From assembly GCF_014653785.1 (NCBI RefSeq), contig NZ_BNAS01000005.1, positions 303,368 to 367,367 on the forward strand: a DNA stretch of 64,000 bases. Direction: 5' to 3'. The position numbers and the translations under genes were made by a program. The stretch's first letter is position 1; each line of letters begins with the position of its first letter. A model generated the notes under the pieces. That model saw only the letters and a list, made by a program, of their open reading frames with translations, did no database searches and was not told the origin of the DNA. This document shows positions 17,323 through 25,807 of the stretch, in pieces. Source of the DNA: Promicromonospora soli. Its GTDB lineage: Bacteria; Actinomycetota; Actinomycetes; Actinomycetales; Cellulomonadaceae.

Positions 17323-17865
17323 TCAGCTGCGGCGAACCCGGATGCGGGTCGTCACGATCGCGCCCAGGCCGAGGGCCAGCAGGCCGCCGGCGATCACCAG
17401 GTACGGGAGGCTCGTGGAGCCGGTCACAGCCAGTCCACCATCGTCGTCGTCGTCGGCCCCAGCCGCGACGGCGGTGATCGTGAAGACCTCGGACAGCGGA
17501 TCGCCGTCTGTGCCGAAGGCCTGGAAGGTGAAGTCGCCGGGTGCGGAGATGGTCGCGTCGACGTACACGATGCCCTCTTCGTCGAGCGTGAAGGTATCCG
17601 CGCTGGTACCGGCCACTTCCACCTCCTGGTCGACCGTACCGGTCTGCCCCTCGGAAGTAGCCTGCACTGTGACGGTCGCGCCCGGGAGGCCCTCGCAAGT
17701 GATGGTGTAACCGAAGTCCTCGCCCGCGGTCACGGTCTGGGCCGTAAAGGTCAGGATGCACGGAGGTTCGCCGGGCCCGTACCCGTCGTCTGCGGCCGCG
17801 GCCGCCGCTGGGGCCATCACGGCAGCTGCCGTGACGACCATGGCGCTGATGAGGCGTCGAAGCAT
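17323..17865 (-). CDS. Small secreted protein with sortase-type LAVTG anchor
   Basis: A 180-residue protein with an N-terminal signal peptide (cleavage near residue 26), a beta-rich Ig-like middle (about 35–130), an Asp-rich spacer, then LAVTG, a hydrophobic helix and the basic tail RIRVRRS. This C-terminal tripartite signal is the cell-wall sorting form typical of class E sortase substrates in high-GC Gram-positives. No sortase gene is in the window. It lies between the initiating sugar transferase and the DUF4012 gene, all on one strand, so it may be a surface component of the polysaccharide layer. Confidence 0.8.
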   Translation of the reverse strand: MLRRLISAMVVTAAAVMAPAAAAAADDGYGPGEPPCILTFTAQTVTAGEDFGYTITCEGLPGATVTVQATSEGQTGTVDQEVEVAGTSADTFTLDEEGIVYVDATISAPGDFTFQAFGTDGDPLSEVFTITAVAAGADDDDDGGLAVTGSTSLPYLVIAGGLLALGLGAIVTTRIRVRRS

Positions 17866-17905
17866 TGCTCAGTCCCCTGGTTTGTTCATTGCTACCCGTT
17901 GAGAT

Positions 17906-17921
17906 CGGTGCCTTGGCACCG
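17906..17921 (-). terminator. Short hairpin after the DUF4012 gene
   Basis: A 6-bp stem CGGTGC/GCACCG with loop CTTG lies 68 bases downstream of the DUF4012 stop and 41 bases before the start of the wall-protein gene. It is a weak terminator candidate. Confidence 0.4.
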
Positions 17922-17988
17922 GACACCGCGACCCGGCATATCCAGCGTGAGACGCGCGTTCCCCCAGTCGTTTGCCCAGTCGGGAACG

Positions 17989-19977
17989 TCATTCTCCGAT
18001 GGACACTTTCACGGGCCTGGGACCCGGAGTTGTCCGGAGAATGACGCCTCCCTCCTGGTGCTTCCCGGTGATAATTACATACGTCACAGACGATGTCGCG
18101 CCCGGGGCAAGTGTGATATCCCGGAACGACAGCCAGAGTTGGTCATGCTTCTGCGGCGATAGCCCGACATTCTCGGAATTCTCGGACGCTGAGGTGATGC
18201 CCCCGCCGGCCGGTGCATAAACGAGCACGCGCAACCGGATCTCGCCGGGCCGGCTCTCCTCGTAGCCCAGGATGTACGGCGACAGGTTGGGCACTTCACC
18301 TGCGGTGACGCGAGATGTGTAGGTGACGGTCACCGCCAGCTCACGCGATCCGTCCGGGCGCGTCTCGCGCTCCTCCACGTCCACTGCGGTGTCTACGTAA
18401 TACCCAATTTTCGCCATCTGGATACCTTGGGTAAATACGCCGACCACCGGGTGCTCGCCGTGCACGCCCCGGAGCGCGCCGTCGAGCACCGTGCCCCCCA
18501 GGAGGTCCGCCTCGGCGGGTTCGCTGGACCACACCAGCAGTCGGCCCTCGCGGGCCGCGGCGGCCAGGCCGCTGACCCTCCTCGCGGGATCGCCGCCTCC
18601 GGCCGAAAGGGTCGCGAACGCCTGCTCTGCCGTGTCCGCGAAGATCGCGTCCTGCGCCTCGGGCGGCTGTGTCTTGTACACCCCGTTGAGCAGGTAGGCC
18701 ACGAGCTTCTCGCCCTTGAGCATCCCACCAGGGCCGGTGTCGACCTCGCCCACCAGCCCGGCCAGTACCGCCGGGTCTGCCGTGAGCACACCGTCCACGG
18801 TCTGCCCGGTCTCGCGACGCCACATCTCGCGCGCGATCTCGGCCGACCTCGGAAAGTCCGGCGTCGACGTCACGTTCTGCATCCACCGCCCCAGGTCCTT
18901 GCCGCCGAAGATCCGCTGCTCTTCTTCGGTCAGCTGGACCACCGGCTCCTTGAACGGCCCGACCATCGACCCCGCACGTTGATCGCTGAGCTCGATCTTG
19001 CCGTCGTCCGCGTGCAGCACCATTGCGGTCCCCGTGATGCCGCCGAGTGACCGCGGCTCCGCGTTGTTCTGCACGAGCACGAGGTAGTCTCGCGGCCCGT
19101 CGGCGCCCAGCATCGGCGGGATGAGCTGCGCGGCGCGCGACGCCGTCGCCGTCGACATCCGCAGGTCGAGCAGCTGTCTTTCCAGGTCAGCGACCGCGTC
19201 CGACACCTGCGGCAGCATGGGCGAGCCGTCGATGCGCTCGACGCCCTGCAGCGCGTAACCGACGGACTGGTCGGCCAGCTTCACGTCCGGAGCCACCTTC
19301 TCCAGCGGCTCGAGATCCACGCGGCCGCCCTTCGGCGAGAGCGTGGCCGGATCCACCACCTCGAGCACCTCGGCGAGCCGCGGCAGCGGCCCCTGGGCCA
19401 GCTGGTCGACCGTTGCCGCCATTGCAGCGACGGCCTCCACCGTCGGCCCGACGCCGGGCAGCCGGCTCACGAACGACCAGTGCGGCCCTTCGGTCGCGCC
19501 TCGGGCGTCGGCCGCGTTTCTCTGCAGGTTGGCGACAGTGGTGTCGAGGTTCTTGGTGCGGCCGGCGACAGCGTCGGCCTGCAGCGTGTCGACCCCGCGC
19601 GCCGCCCTTTCCAGCGAGCTGCCGGCACGCGCGGCGTCGAGCGCCACCCATGCGACAAGGAAGCCGAGGAGCACGACGAGCCCCACCAGGCCCAGCACGG
19701 CGATGTTCAGGTTCCGACGCCGCCGTCGGGTCCAGAACGCGGGCTTGGGCAGCGCCGGCTTCTTCCATGGGCTCGGCGCCGGCGGTGTCCAGCGCTCCGC
19801 TGTGGCGGTGCCGTGACCTCCGGTGGCCGCTCCTGCCGATGATCCTGCCCTCTTGAGCGGCACGACTTTCGCGGTCGGGTCGGCGATTTGACTGATCTGC
19901 GTGCCCTTAGACGGGCTACCTTTAGGCGAGAACACCGGCGCGTCCGCCCATTTCTCGCCCCACCCAGGGTGCGCCAC
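17989..19977 (-). CDS. DUF4012 domain protein, single-pass membrane, exopolysaccharide-associated
   Basis: A 662-residue protein: a cytoplasmic, Pro/Lys/Arg-rich N-terminus of about 85 residues, one membrane helix near 90–112, then a large extracytoplasmic part. The DUF4012 region is marked by DYLVLVQNNAEPRSLGGI and DGVLTADPAVLAGLVG. DUF4012 proteins are common beside actinobacterial exopolysaccharide genes and resemble LytR-type attachment proteins in layout, but their reaction is not established. GTG at 19977 follows a strong GGAGGT at slightly short spacing. It is divergent from the tyrosine phosphatase gene. Confidence 0.88.
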   Translation of the reverse strand: MAHPGWGEKWADAPVFSPKGSPSKGTQISQIADPTAKVVPLKRAGSSAGAATGGHGTATAERWTPPAPSPWKKPALPKPAFWTRRRRRNLNIAVLGLVGLVVLLGFLVAWVALDAARAGSSLERAARGVDTLQADAVAGRTKNLDTTVANLQRNAADARGATEGPHWSFVSRLPGVGPTVEAVAAMAATVDQLAQGPLPRLAEVLEVVDPATLSPKGGRVDLEPLEKVAPDVKLADQSVGYALQGVERIDGSPMLPQVSDAVADLERQLLDLRMSTATASRAAQLIPPMLGADGPRDYLVLVQNNAEPRSLGGITGTAMVLHADDGKIELSDQRAGSMVGPFKEPVVQLTEEEQRIFGGKDLGRWMQNVTSTPDFPRSAEIAREMWRRETGQTVDGVLTADPAVLAGLVGEVDTGPGGMLKGEKLVAYLLNGVYKTQPPEAQDAIFADTAEQAFATLSAGGGDPARRVSGLAAAAREGRLLVWSSEPAEADLLGGTVLDGALRGVHGEHPVVGVFTQGIQMAKIGYYVDTAVDVEERETRPDGSRELAVTVTYTSRVTAGEVPNLSPYILGYEESRPGEIRLRVLVYAPAGGGITSASENSENVGLSPQKHDQLWLSFRDITLAPGATSSVTYVIITGKHQEGGVILRTTPGPRPVKVSIGE

Positions 19978-20198
19978 CGGACCTCCAGATGGATCTGTCT
20001 ACGCAATGCGCGTTACGTTACCTGTGACATGCCGAGCAGGCGCGGCGAATTGGAATCTGTGCATTTGCACGCAATCTCCCTGCGTTTTGCCCTGAATCGC
20101 GAGAGCCTTGATTTCACCCTGCGAAATTCAGGCAACTGAGCACGTAATGCGGAGCCGGATCTAGGCTGGGGTAGCCACAACCACCGAGGGAGACCCGC
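19978..20198. promoter_or_regulatory. Divergent promoter region with dyads (DUF4012 / tyrosine phosphatase)
   Basis: No gene. For the DUF4012 gene, minus-strand TAGACA (20001–19996) may be a -10 box. Tandem GTTAC at 20012–20021 overlaps the expected -35 area. For the phosphatase gene TAGGCT (20162–20167) is a good -10. Two inverted repeats lie between: GTGCA-TT-TGCAC at 20059–20070, and CCTGAAT (20091–20097) with ATTCAGG (20126–20132). They could be operator sites serving both directions. Confidence 0.5.
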
Positions 20199-20750
20199 AT
20201 GCCCTTTACCGTGCTCGCGGTCTGCACGGGCAACATCTGCAGGTCCCCCGCCGTCGAGACGCTCCTGCGCAGCGTCTTCGACACATCCGTGACCGTCGGC
20301 AGCGCCGGGACGAACGCACTGGTCGGCCGTCCCATCGCCGAGCCCATGGCGGAACTCCTCACTGCGGGCGGGTTCCCGCCCGCCGGCTTCGCAGCGCGAC
20401 AGCTCACCCCAGAGCTCATCAGCGGGGCCGACCTTGTCCTCACCCTGACGCCGGCGCACCGCGCCTGGGTGGTCGACCGCGTGCCGTCCGCCGTCCGCCG
20501 CACCCTCACCGTCAGGGAGCTGGGGCGGTTGTCGAGCACGCTGACACCCGGCGCCGTCGTCGGGCAGGACGACGCCGCTCGGCTCGCCGCCCTCCTGCCC
20601 GCCGCACTTCTTGAGCGGCCGCGGCACGTCGGCCGCCATCACGACGACGGCGTCTTGGACCCCTACGGCCACTCCGCCGCCGTCTACCGGCGCTCCTACG
20701 ACCAGATCCTGGACGGGCTGACCCCGATCCTGGCCGCGCTGCGCGCGTGA
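20199..20750 (+). CDS. Low-molecular-weight protein tyrosine phosphatase
   Basis: A 183-residue LMW-PTP. The catalytic P-loop CTGNICRS gives nucleophile Cys9 and Arg15 in the C-x5-R pattern right at the N-terminus, as in the family. The conserved acid motif DPYGH lies near residue 160. GGGAG precedes the ATG at good spacing. In exopolysaccharide loci such enzymes (Wzb/Ptp type) dephosphorylate the BY-kinase, and the kinase at 12220–13785 is the expected substrate. It is at the edge of the polysaccharide locus and is transcribed away from it. Confidence 0.93.
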   Translation: MPFTVLAVCTGNICRSPAVETLLRSVFDTSVTVGSAGTNALVGRPIAEPMAELLTAGGFPPAGFAARQLTPELISGADLVLTLTPAHRAWVVDRVPSAVRRTLTVRELGRLSSTLTPGAVVGQDDAARLAALLPAALLERPRHVGRHHDDGVLDPYGHSAAVYRRSYDQILDGLTPILAALRA

Positions 20751-20824
20751 CCCTGCCTGCCCGGCGCAGCGAATTCACCCGGGGAGTGCGGCCGGCGTCG
20801 ACGGGCGTGACGACCCCCCGTCCG

Positions 20825-20830
20825 TAGACT
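20825..20830 (+). promoter_or_regulatory. -10 box of a probable leaderless mRNA
   Basis: TAGACT lies six bases before GTG 20837, so transcription would begin at or next to the start codon. Confidence 0.55.
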
Positions 20831-20836
20831 GGCAAG

Positions 20837-21073
20837 GTGCCAACGATCCGCTCCCTGCTGGCCCATCCCGAGGAGCGTCGGCCCAGCCCGCCGGCCCCGC
20901 GCGCCAACCTCTTCCGGATTTTCGGCGCGGGCATCGGCCTGTTTGCGATCGGCCTTGTCGTTGCGCTGATCCTCTACCTCACTGACCGCGGCAGCATGGA
21001 GTCCGTCGCGATCTGTGGCACGGGCATCGTGCTCGGCGTGCTCGGCCTGCTCTGGGCCCGCCGCCACCGATAG
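20837..21073 (+). CDS. Small membrane protein, DUF2530-like
   Basis: A 78-residue protein with a Pro-rich N-terminal 22 residues and two membrane helices (about 28–48 and 55–72), ending in a basic RRHR tail. The sequence around CGTGIVLGVLGLLWARRHR resembles the actinobacterial DUF2530 family, whose function is unknown. There is no ribosome-binding site before the GTG, but TAGACT six bases upstream fits a leaderless transcript. It converges with the large HSP90-like gene. Confidence 0.7.
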   Translation: MPTIRSLLAHPEERRPSPPAPRANLFRIFGAGIGLFAIGLVVALILYLTDRGSMESVAICGTGIVLGVLGLLWARRHR

Positions 21074-21098
21074 CGGCCGCCGGTCCCCGTACAGGGCC

Positions 21099-24000
21099 TC
21101 AGCCCCAGGCACGTTCGGCGCTCAGCTCCTCCGCGCGCGCCGGGTCGCGCAGCGCGGCCTCCAGGAGGAGAGCGTCCGCGCCGGTCAGCTCCGCCAGCGC
21201 TCGGGCCAGTCCCTCGAGTGATGCGGCATGGGCGACGGCTCCGGACACCCACCAGGCGACGCGTTTGCCCTCCACCGTCAGCGCGTCGTGGCGGCGCCAG
21301 GCCTCCGGCGCGCCCGGCGCGAGGGCCCGGACCCGCGGATCGAGCGCGACCTGCTCCCCGGGATCGTCGGGGGCGACGTCGGTATCGCCCTCGAACGGGA
21401 GGTCCAGCAGGTCGGCGAGCGCCTCGCCGACGTCGGCGGGGGCGGGGACCACCGGGCCGAGCTGGGCCCACTGGGGCGAGGCGGCGACCGCGAGGTCGTC
21501 CGTGCTCTCGACCGTGACGCCGGTCGGCCCGAGGGCCGGGAGCCGGGGAGGGGCGATGGCCCGGGAGTCGTGGGCGCGGGCGAGCGCGGCGAGGCCCGTC
21601 CAGACGGCGCGGGCGACGTCGGCCGGCAGCCGCGCGGGCGCCTCCGCTTGCGCCTCGGGCAGCCGGGCCAAGACCGCGGGCCACTCGTGTCCGGGCAGGT
21701 CAGCGAGGTTGCGTCGGCCGCCGAGCGCGGTCAGGAGCTCCGCGCCCAGGCCGGCGGTCTCGGGCGGAGCGGGCGGGAGCAGCGGCGTGTCCCCGAGGGC
21801 GAACGGCGCGCCCAGGCGACGCCGCAGGAACCATGCCGTGTACGACGGCGCCTCCCGCCCCGGGGCGTCCGGCGAGCGCACGGGCGTCAGGAGGGCGCGG
21901 CGCAGGTCGGGGTCGGCGGAGATGCGGGCGAGGGCCGCGGCGAGCGGACGCTCCTCGGCAGGGCCGGTGCCCGCCGTGTCCCGCAGCGCGTCGAGGTCGG
22001 GCACCGCCTCCACGTCGCCGATCCACGCGCCGACGCCCAGCTCGTCCGCGAGGTGTTCGAGGTACTCGTCCCAGTCGGAGAGCCAGCCCGCGGGGTCGTC
22101 CGCGCCGTAGTCGACATCGTCGCCGTCGGACGTCACGACGTCGGTGACGCGGTAGACGCCCAGGTCGGCCCGGGCCCCGGCGGCCCCAAGGGTCTCGCCG
22201 CCCCAGCGCTCGACGACCTCGTCGCGCACCAGGACGAGGTCCAGGTTCCGGGCTGCCCAGGTTCCGGGCAGCGCCGCCTCGCGCAGCGGGACTACGTCGT
22301 CGTCCGCCACGACAGGGAGCTCCCCGAGCCAGAACGGGAGGTCGCCCGACCCGGACTCGGCCACGGCGAGGTGCACCAGCTCCAGGACGGCGGCGACGGT
22401 CTCGGCGGGAGCCGGTTCCTCGGGCGCCCCCTCCCCCTCAGGTGCCGCCCCCGCCAGGGTCCGGGCCGACAGGACGGCACCGAGCTGGTCGGCATCGGCG
22501 TCGTCCAGCACGTGCTCCGCGGCGGCCAGCGCCGTCGACCGGACCGCGGCGTCCGCGAGCAGCCCACGCGGCGTGGTCGGTACGGCGCCGGCCCGCTCCA
22601 GGAGGGGGTGGGCGACGTCCGGGTGGACCACGCGGACGCCGAGCGCGCGGGCGATCCCTGCGAGGTGCGGGGCCTCGAGCAGCACCGTCCCCCGCGCGCC
22701 CCGGGTCACGCGCCCGTCGGCGAGCGGGAGCGGGGCCCCGGCGACCGCCTCGAGCACCGCGGGTTCGCCGGCGTGCTGCGCGAGGGCGTCGAGGGCCGCG
22801 TGCATGACGTCCGGGTCGGGCGGCAGGGCCTCGACCAGGTCGGCGAGGTCCAGGGAGTCCGCTCCGAGCGAGCGCGCCAGGGCCTGGTGGCGCACGGGGA
22901 CGGTGACCAGGGCCCGGGCGGAGCCGATCGCGAGCGCCCGGGCGAGCGCCGGGTCCTCGCCGAGCGGCCCGGCGAGGAACGCGGCGTCCGACGGCGCGAC
23001 CCCCGGCGCCGCGCTGGGCACATCGTCGAACGCGTCGGCGCGTAGCTGTTCCGGCGCGCTCGGCGGCAGGAGCGGCGTGTCCCGCAGCGCGTCGACGGCG
23101 GACGCGCGGATCGCGGCGTCGACGTCGCCCGCCGGGAGCCCGGCCGGCACCAGGTCGAGGACGTCACGCTCCGCCGCGAGCTCGCCCAGGAACGCGGCGT
23201 ACGCGCGGCCCGCCTCGGCGGCCACCCGGTCCGACGTCGGGCCCGGGAGCACGCCACGCCGTCCCGGATCCACCGGGAAGGACGCGATGAGCAGTCCTGG
23301 GAACGTGAGCCGGACGTCGGTTGGTGTCGGCGCGTGCAGCACCGGGCTCCCTGCCGGGCGGGTCCCCGTCCTGGGCAGTGCCCAGAGCACCGACCAGTCC
23401 GACCGTCGCGCCTCGGACGGCAGCGACTCGTCCGGGCCCAGCACTCCGGACGCCCGGTGCACGCGCCACCGCGAGCCGACGTCGCGCAGCACGCGCGGGG
23501 TCGCTCGCGGCGCGGCGCCAGCCGGTTCAGAACCCGGCTGACCTGCGAAGTCGTCCTCGATCACCACTTCGTCGAGCGCGGGCAGGGCGAGCAGGAGCGC
23601 ATCGTCGACCGCGGCGAGCTGGGCGCGGACGGCGGCCACCGCATCGGCGTCGCGCAGCAGGAGCTCGACCACGGTGTCCGGCTCGTCCGGGGCGGTTCCG
23701 GGAGCAGGGAACGGAAGCCGCAGCACGGGCAGCGCGTCGCCGCGGGCCGCGGCCTCTTCGCGGAGATCGGTCGGTTGCGCGGCGGCCGACGCGAGATCGG
23801 TCCCTCCCAGCCCGAGCTCAGAGCGCGTCGCGACGAGCGAGAACCGCACTCCGCCACCTCGGGAGCGGACCAGGATCTCGTCCGACACGGACCGGACGGC
23901 GGCGAACCCGACGCCGAACCGCCCCACTACACCGGCGGGCCCCCGGACAGCGCCGTCGGCACCGGCCTGCCCCGGGACCACGGCACCCTCGGCCGGCCCG

Positions 24001-24374
24001 ACCTTCGCGGAGGCCCGGAGGGACGCCAGCGACGCCACGCCGTCGGCGTCGAGCGGTGCGCCGGTGTTGGCAGCGACGAGCCGCCAGGCCCCGCCACCGG
24101 CGGTGCCGCCAGAACCAGAGCCAGAGCCAGAGCCAGAGCCACCGTCACCGGACCCGCCCGGCTCCAGGCGAAGTGTCAGCCGGCCGGGCACCCCGGCGCG
24201 CGCGGCGGCGTCGGCCGCGTTCTGCGCCAGCTCCACCACCACACGATCGCGGTAGTACCCGCGCGCGTGGTCCTCCTCGGAGTTCGCGTCCTCGCGAAAG
24301 CGCGTGGGCGACGCGAGCCACGCCTCGGTCACCGCGCGCCGCAGCGCACCGGTGCCGAAGGGGTCGAGGGTCAC
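21099..24374 (-). CDS. Very large sacsin-N-terminal/HSP90-like ATP-binding protein
   Basis: A 1091-residue protein with a GHKL (HSP90-like) ATPase module at the N-terminus: N-box VVVELAQNAADAAARAG near residue 50, then the NTGAPLDADGV segment and GRFGVGFAAV. This matches the sacsin N-terminal ATP-binding-like domain of large actinobacterial proteins. The remaining 850 residues are Ala/Leu/Asp-rich with no recognised domain. A Ser-Gly repeat near residue 75 is encoded by a CCAGAG hexamer array. GTG at 24374 forms a GTGA overlap with the DUF3027 stop, so the two are coupled. Function is unknown; a chaperone-like or conformational ATPase role is inferred from the fold. Confidence 0.85.
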   Translation of the reverse strand: MTLDPFGTGALRRAVTEAWLASPTRFREDANSEEDHARGYYRDRVVVELAQNAADAAARAGVPGRLTLRLEPGGSGDGGSGSGSGSGSGGTAGGGAWRLVAANTGAPLDADGVASLASLRASAKVGPAEGAVVPGQAGADGAVRGPAGVVGRFGVGFAAVRSVSDEILVRSRGGGVRFSLVATRSELGLGGTDLASAAAQPTDLREEAAARGDALPVLRLPFPAPGTAPDEPDTVVELLLRDADAVAAVRAQLAAVDDALLLALPALDEVVIEDDFAGQPGSEPAGAAPRATPRVLRDVGSRWRVHRASGVLGPDESLPSEARRSDWSVLWALPRTGTRPAGSPVLHAPTPTDVRLTFPGLLIASFPVDPGRRGVLPGPTSDRVAAEAGRAYAAFLGELAAERDVLDLVPAGLPAGDVDAAIRASAVDALRDTPLLPPSAPEQLRADAFDDVPSAAPGVAPSDAAFLAGPLGEDPALARALAIGSARALVTVPVRHQALARSLGADSLDLADLVEALPPDPDVMHAALDALAQHAGEPAVLEAVAGAPLPLADGRVTRGARGTVLLEAPHLAGIARALGVRVVHPDVAHPLLERAGAVPTTPRGLLADAAVRSTALAAAEHVLDDADADQLGAVLSARTLAGAAPEGEGAPEEPAPAETVAAVLELVHLAVAESGSGDLPFWLGELPVVADDDVVPLREAALPGTWAARNLDLVLVRDEVVERWGGETLGAAGARADLGVYRVTDVVTSDGDDVDYGADDPAGWLSDWDEYLEHLADELGVGAWIGDVEAVPDLDALRDTAGTGPAEERPLAAALARISADPDLRRALLTPVRSPDAPGREAPSYTAWFLRRRLGAPFALGDTPLLPPAPPETAGLGAELLTALGGRRNLADLPGHEWPAVLARLPEAQAEAPARLPADVARAVWTGLAALARAHDSRAIAPPRLPALGPTGVTVESTDDLAVAASPQWAQLGPVVPAPADVGEALADLLDLPFEGDTDVAPDDPGEQVALDPRVRALAPGAPEAWRRHDALTVEGKRVAWWVSGAVAHAASLEGLARALAELTGADALLLEAALRDPARAEELSAERAWG

Positions 24375-25213
24375 TCGGGGGATTCGCCCTCGCGGCCGGG
24401 GGTCTCGACAGGCTCGACCAGAGGAGCGGACTCGACCTCGTGCTCGTCGATCAGCGGCGCCGGCGCCGGCCAGTCGGTGGGGTGCTCCTCGACGTCGGTC
24501 TCCGAGTGGGCTCCGCAGCCGTGGTCGAGAGAGACCACCTTGCCGTCGTCGGGCGACCACTCGTTGGCGCACACCCCGAAGAGCTGGCCCATCGGGCCGG
24601 AAAGCGGGATGAGGAACGCGCAGGCCATGCACTCGGCGGCCGACGCGACGGCGCCCGCGGAGGTGGGTCCGCGCGATCCGCGGTACCAGCGCTCTGCGGC
24701 CTCGTCCCGGCCCCGCGGGGACAGCACGCGGGCGCGGGCGAGCGCGAGCTCCTCGATCGCCACCTCGTCCACCTCGGGGTCACCCGTCGGGGTGAAGCCG
24801 GGCTCGAGCCGCGGGTCGTCGGCACGGAACGGCAGCACGTCACCCGGGCCGATGTCGCCCGGACGCAGCCGCTCGGACCACGGCAGCCAGGCGGGGGCGA
24901 GGATCGCCTCGTCGCCGGGCAGCAGCTCGACCTCGCTGATCGTGGCGGTCCGGCCGCGCGGCACGCGCGTCACCGTGACCGTCCAGTGCCAGCCGCGGTA
25001 CCCCCGCATGGTCGCGGCGAAGCGGTGCGAGACCACCCGCTCGTCCTCGAAGAGGGTGCCGAGGTGCTCCCCGACGTCGTCCGGTCGCTCAGCCACCTCC
25101 TCGGCAGCGGCGCGCGCGAGCTCGGCGGCACCGTTCAGCACGGCGTCTCGGCTCGAGCGTGCAGCGACCCGCCGGGTCGGCGTTCGTCGGGCGGGCGCGA
25201 TGGTCGTCACCAT
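24371..25213 (-). CDS. DUF3027 domain protein
   Basis: A 280-residue protein of the actinobacterial DUF3027 family. The central part has WHWTVTVTRVPR and SEVELLPGDEAILAPAWLPW, typical of the family. A cysteine set follows (CMAC, then GVCANEWSP, then HGCGAH), which looks able to bind a metal such as zinc. The acidic tail VEPVETPG is encoded by a copy of a dispersed repeat (24401–24420) related to the intergenic repeat at 55452–55515. Stop and next start overlap (GTGA), tying it to the HSP90-like ATPase. Function unknown. Confidence 0.87.
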   Translation of the reverse strand: MVTTIAPARRTPTRRVAARSSRDAVLNGAAELARAAAEEVAERPDDVGEHLGTLFEDERVVSHRFAATMRGYRGWHWTVTVTRVPRGRTATISEVELLPGDEAILAPAWLPWSERLRPGDIGPGDVLPFRADDPRLEPGFTPTGDPEVDEVAIEELALARARVLSPRGRDEAAERWYRGSRGPTSAGAVASAAECMACAFLIPLSGPMGQLFGVCANEWSPDDGKVVSLDHGCGAHSETDVEEHPTDWPAPAPLIDEHEVESAPLVEPVETPGREGESPE

Positions 25214-25239
25214 GTTCCTCGTGACCTCGTGGGGGGTTC

Positions 25240-25614
25240 TCAGGCGTCGAAGTCGTCTGCGACCTTGCGCAGCATCTTGGCGAGCAGCTCCGGGTTCTTC
25301 GGATAATGCCCCTTGCGCAGGTCGTTGGCCACGCGGTCCAGCATCTGCGTGAGGTCGCCGACGATCACAGCCATGTCGTCGGCGGGCTTCCGCTTCGCCT
25401 TGGCGACCGACGGTGCGGCGTCGAGGACCTTGACCGCGAGTGCCTGCGGACCGCGGCGGCCGTCGGCCACCCCGAAGTCCACGCGCGCGCCCGGCTTGGG
25501 GACTACGCCCTCAGGCAGGGCGGAGGCGTGCAGGAATACCTCGCCGCCGTCCTCGTTCGCGATGAAGCCGAAGCCTTTGTCGGTGTCGAACCACTTGACC
25601 TTGCCGGTGGGCAC
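25240..25614 (-). CDS. Cold-shock domain protein with C-terminal extension
   Basis: About 124 residues. The N-terminal 68 residues are a cold-shock domain with GKVKWFDTDKGFGFI (RNP-1) and VFLHASAL (RNP-2). A helical C-terminal extension of about 55 residues (KPADDMAVIVGDLTQMLDRV) matches the longer actinobacterial CspB type. GTG 25614 is preferred since GAAGG lies five bases upstream and family members begin at PTGKVKW. ATG 25662 would add MSKFREQYRQAQKKVA. It lies 26 bases upstream of the DUF3027 gene and is likely cotranscribed with it. Confidence 0.88.
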   Translation of the reverse strand: MPTGKVKWFDTDKGFGFIANEDGGEVFLHASALPEGVVPKPGARVDFGVADGRRGPQALAVKVLDAAPSVAKAKRKPADDMAVIVGDLTQMLDRVANDLRKGHYPKNPELLAKMLRKVADDFDA

Positions 25615-25807
25615 TGCGACCTTCTTCTGTGCTTGTCGATACTGCTCGCGGAACTTGCTCATGACGGCCCGGGCTGCTGCGACTGCGCGCGCCACCTAGG
25701 CCGGATACCCAAGGCTACCGGGCGGAAGCCTGCCCCGTCGCACGCATTGGCCACACTTCGCCCGCGCGGCCAGGTCCACACCGGCAGCAGCCGCCCGGTT
25801 GCTGGGT

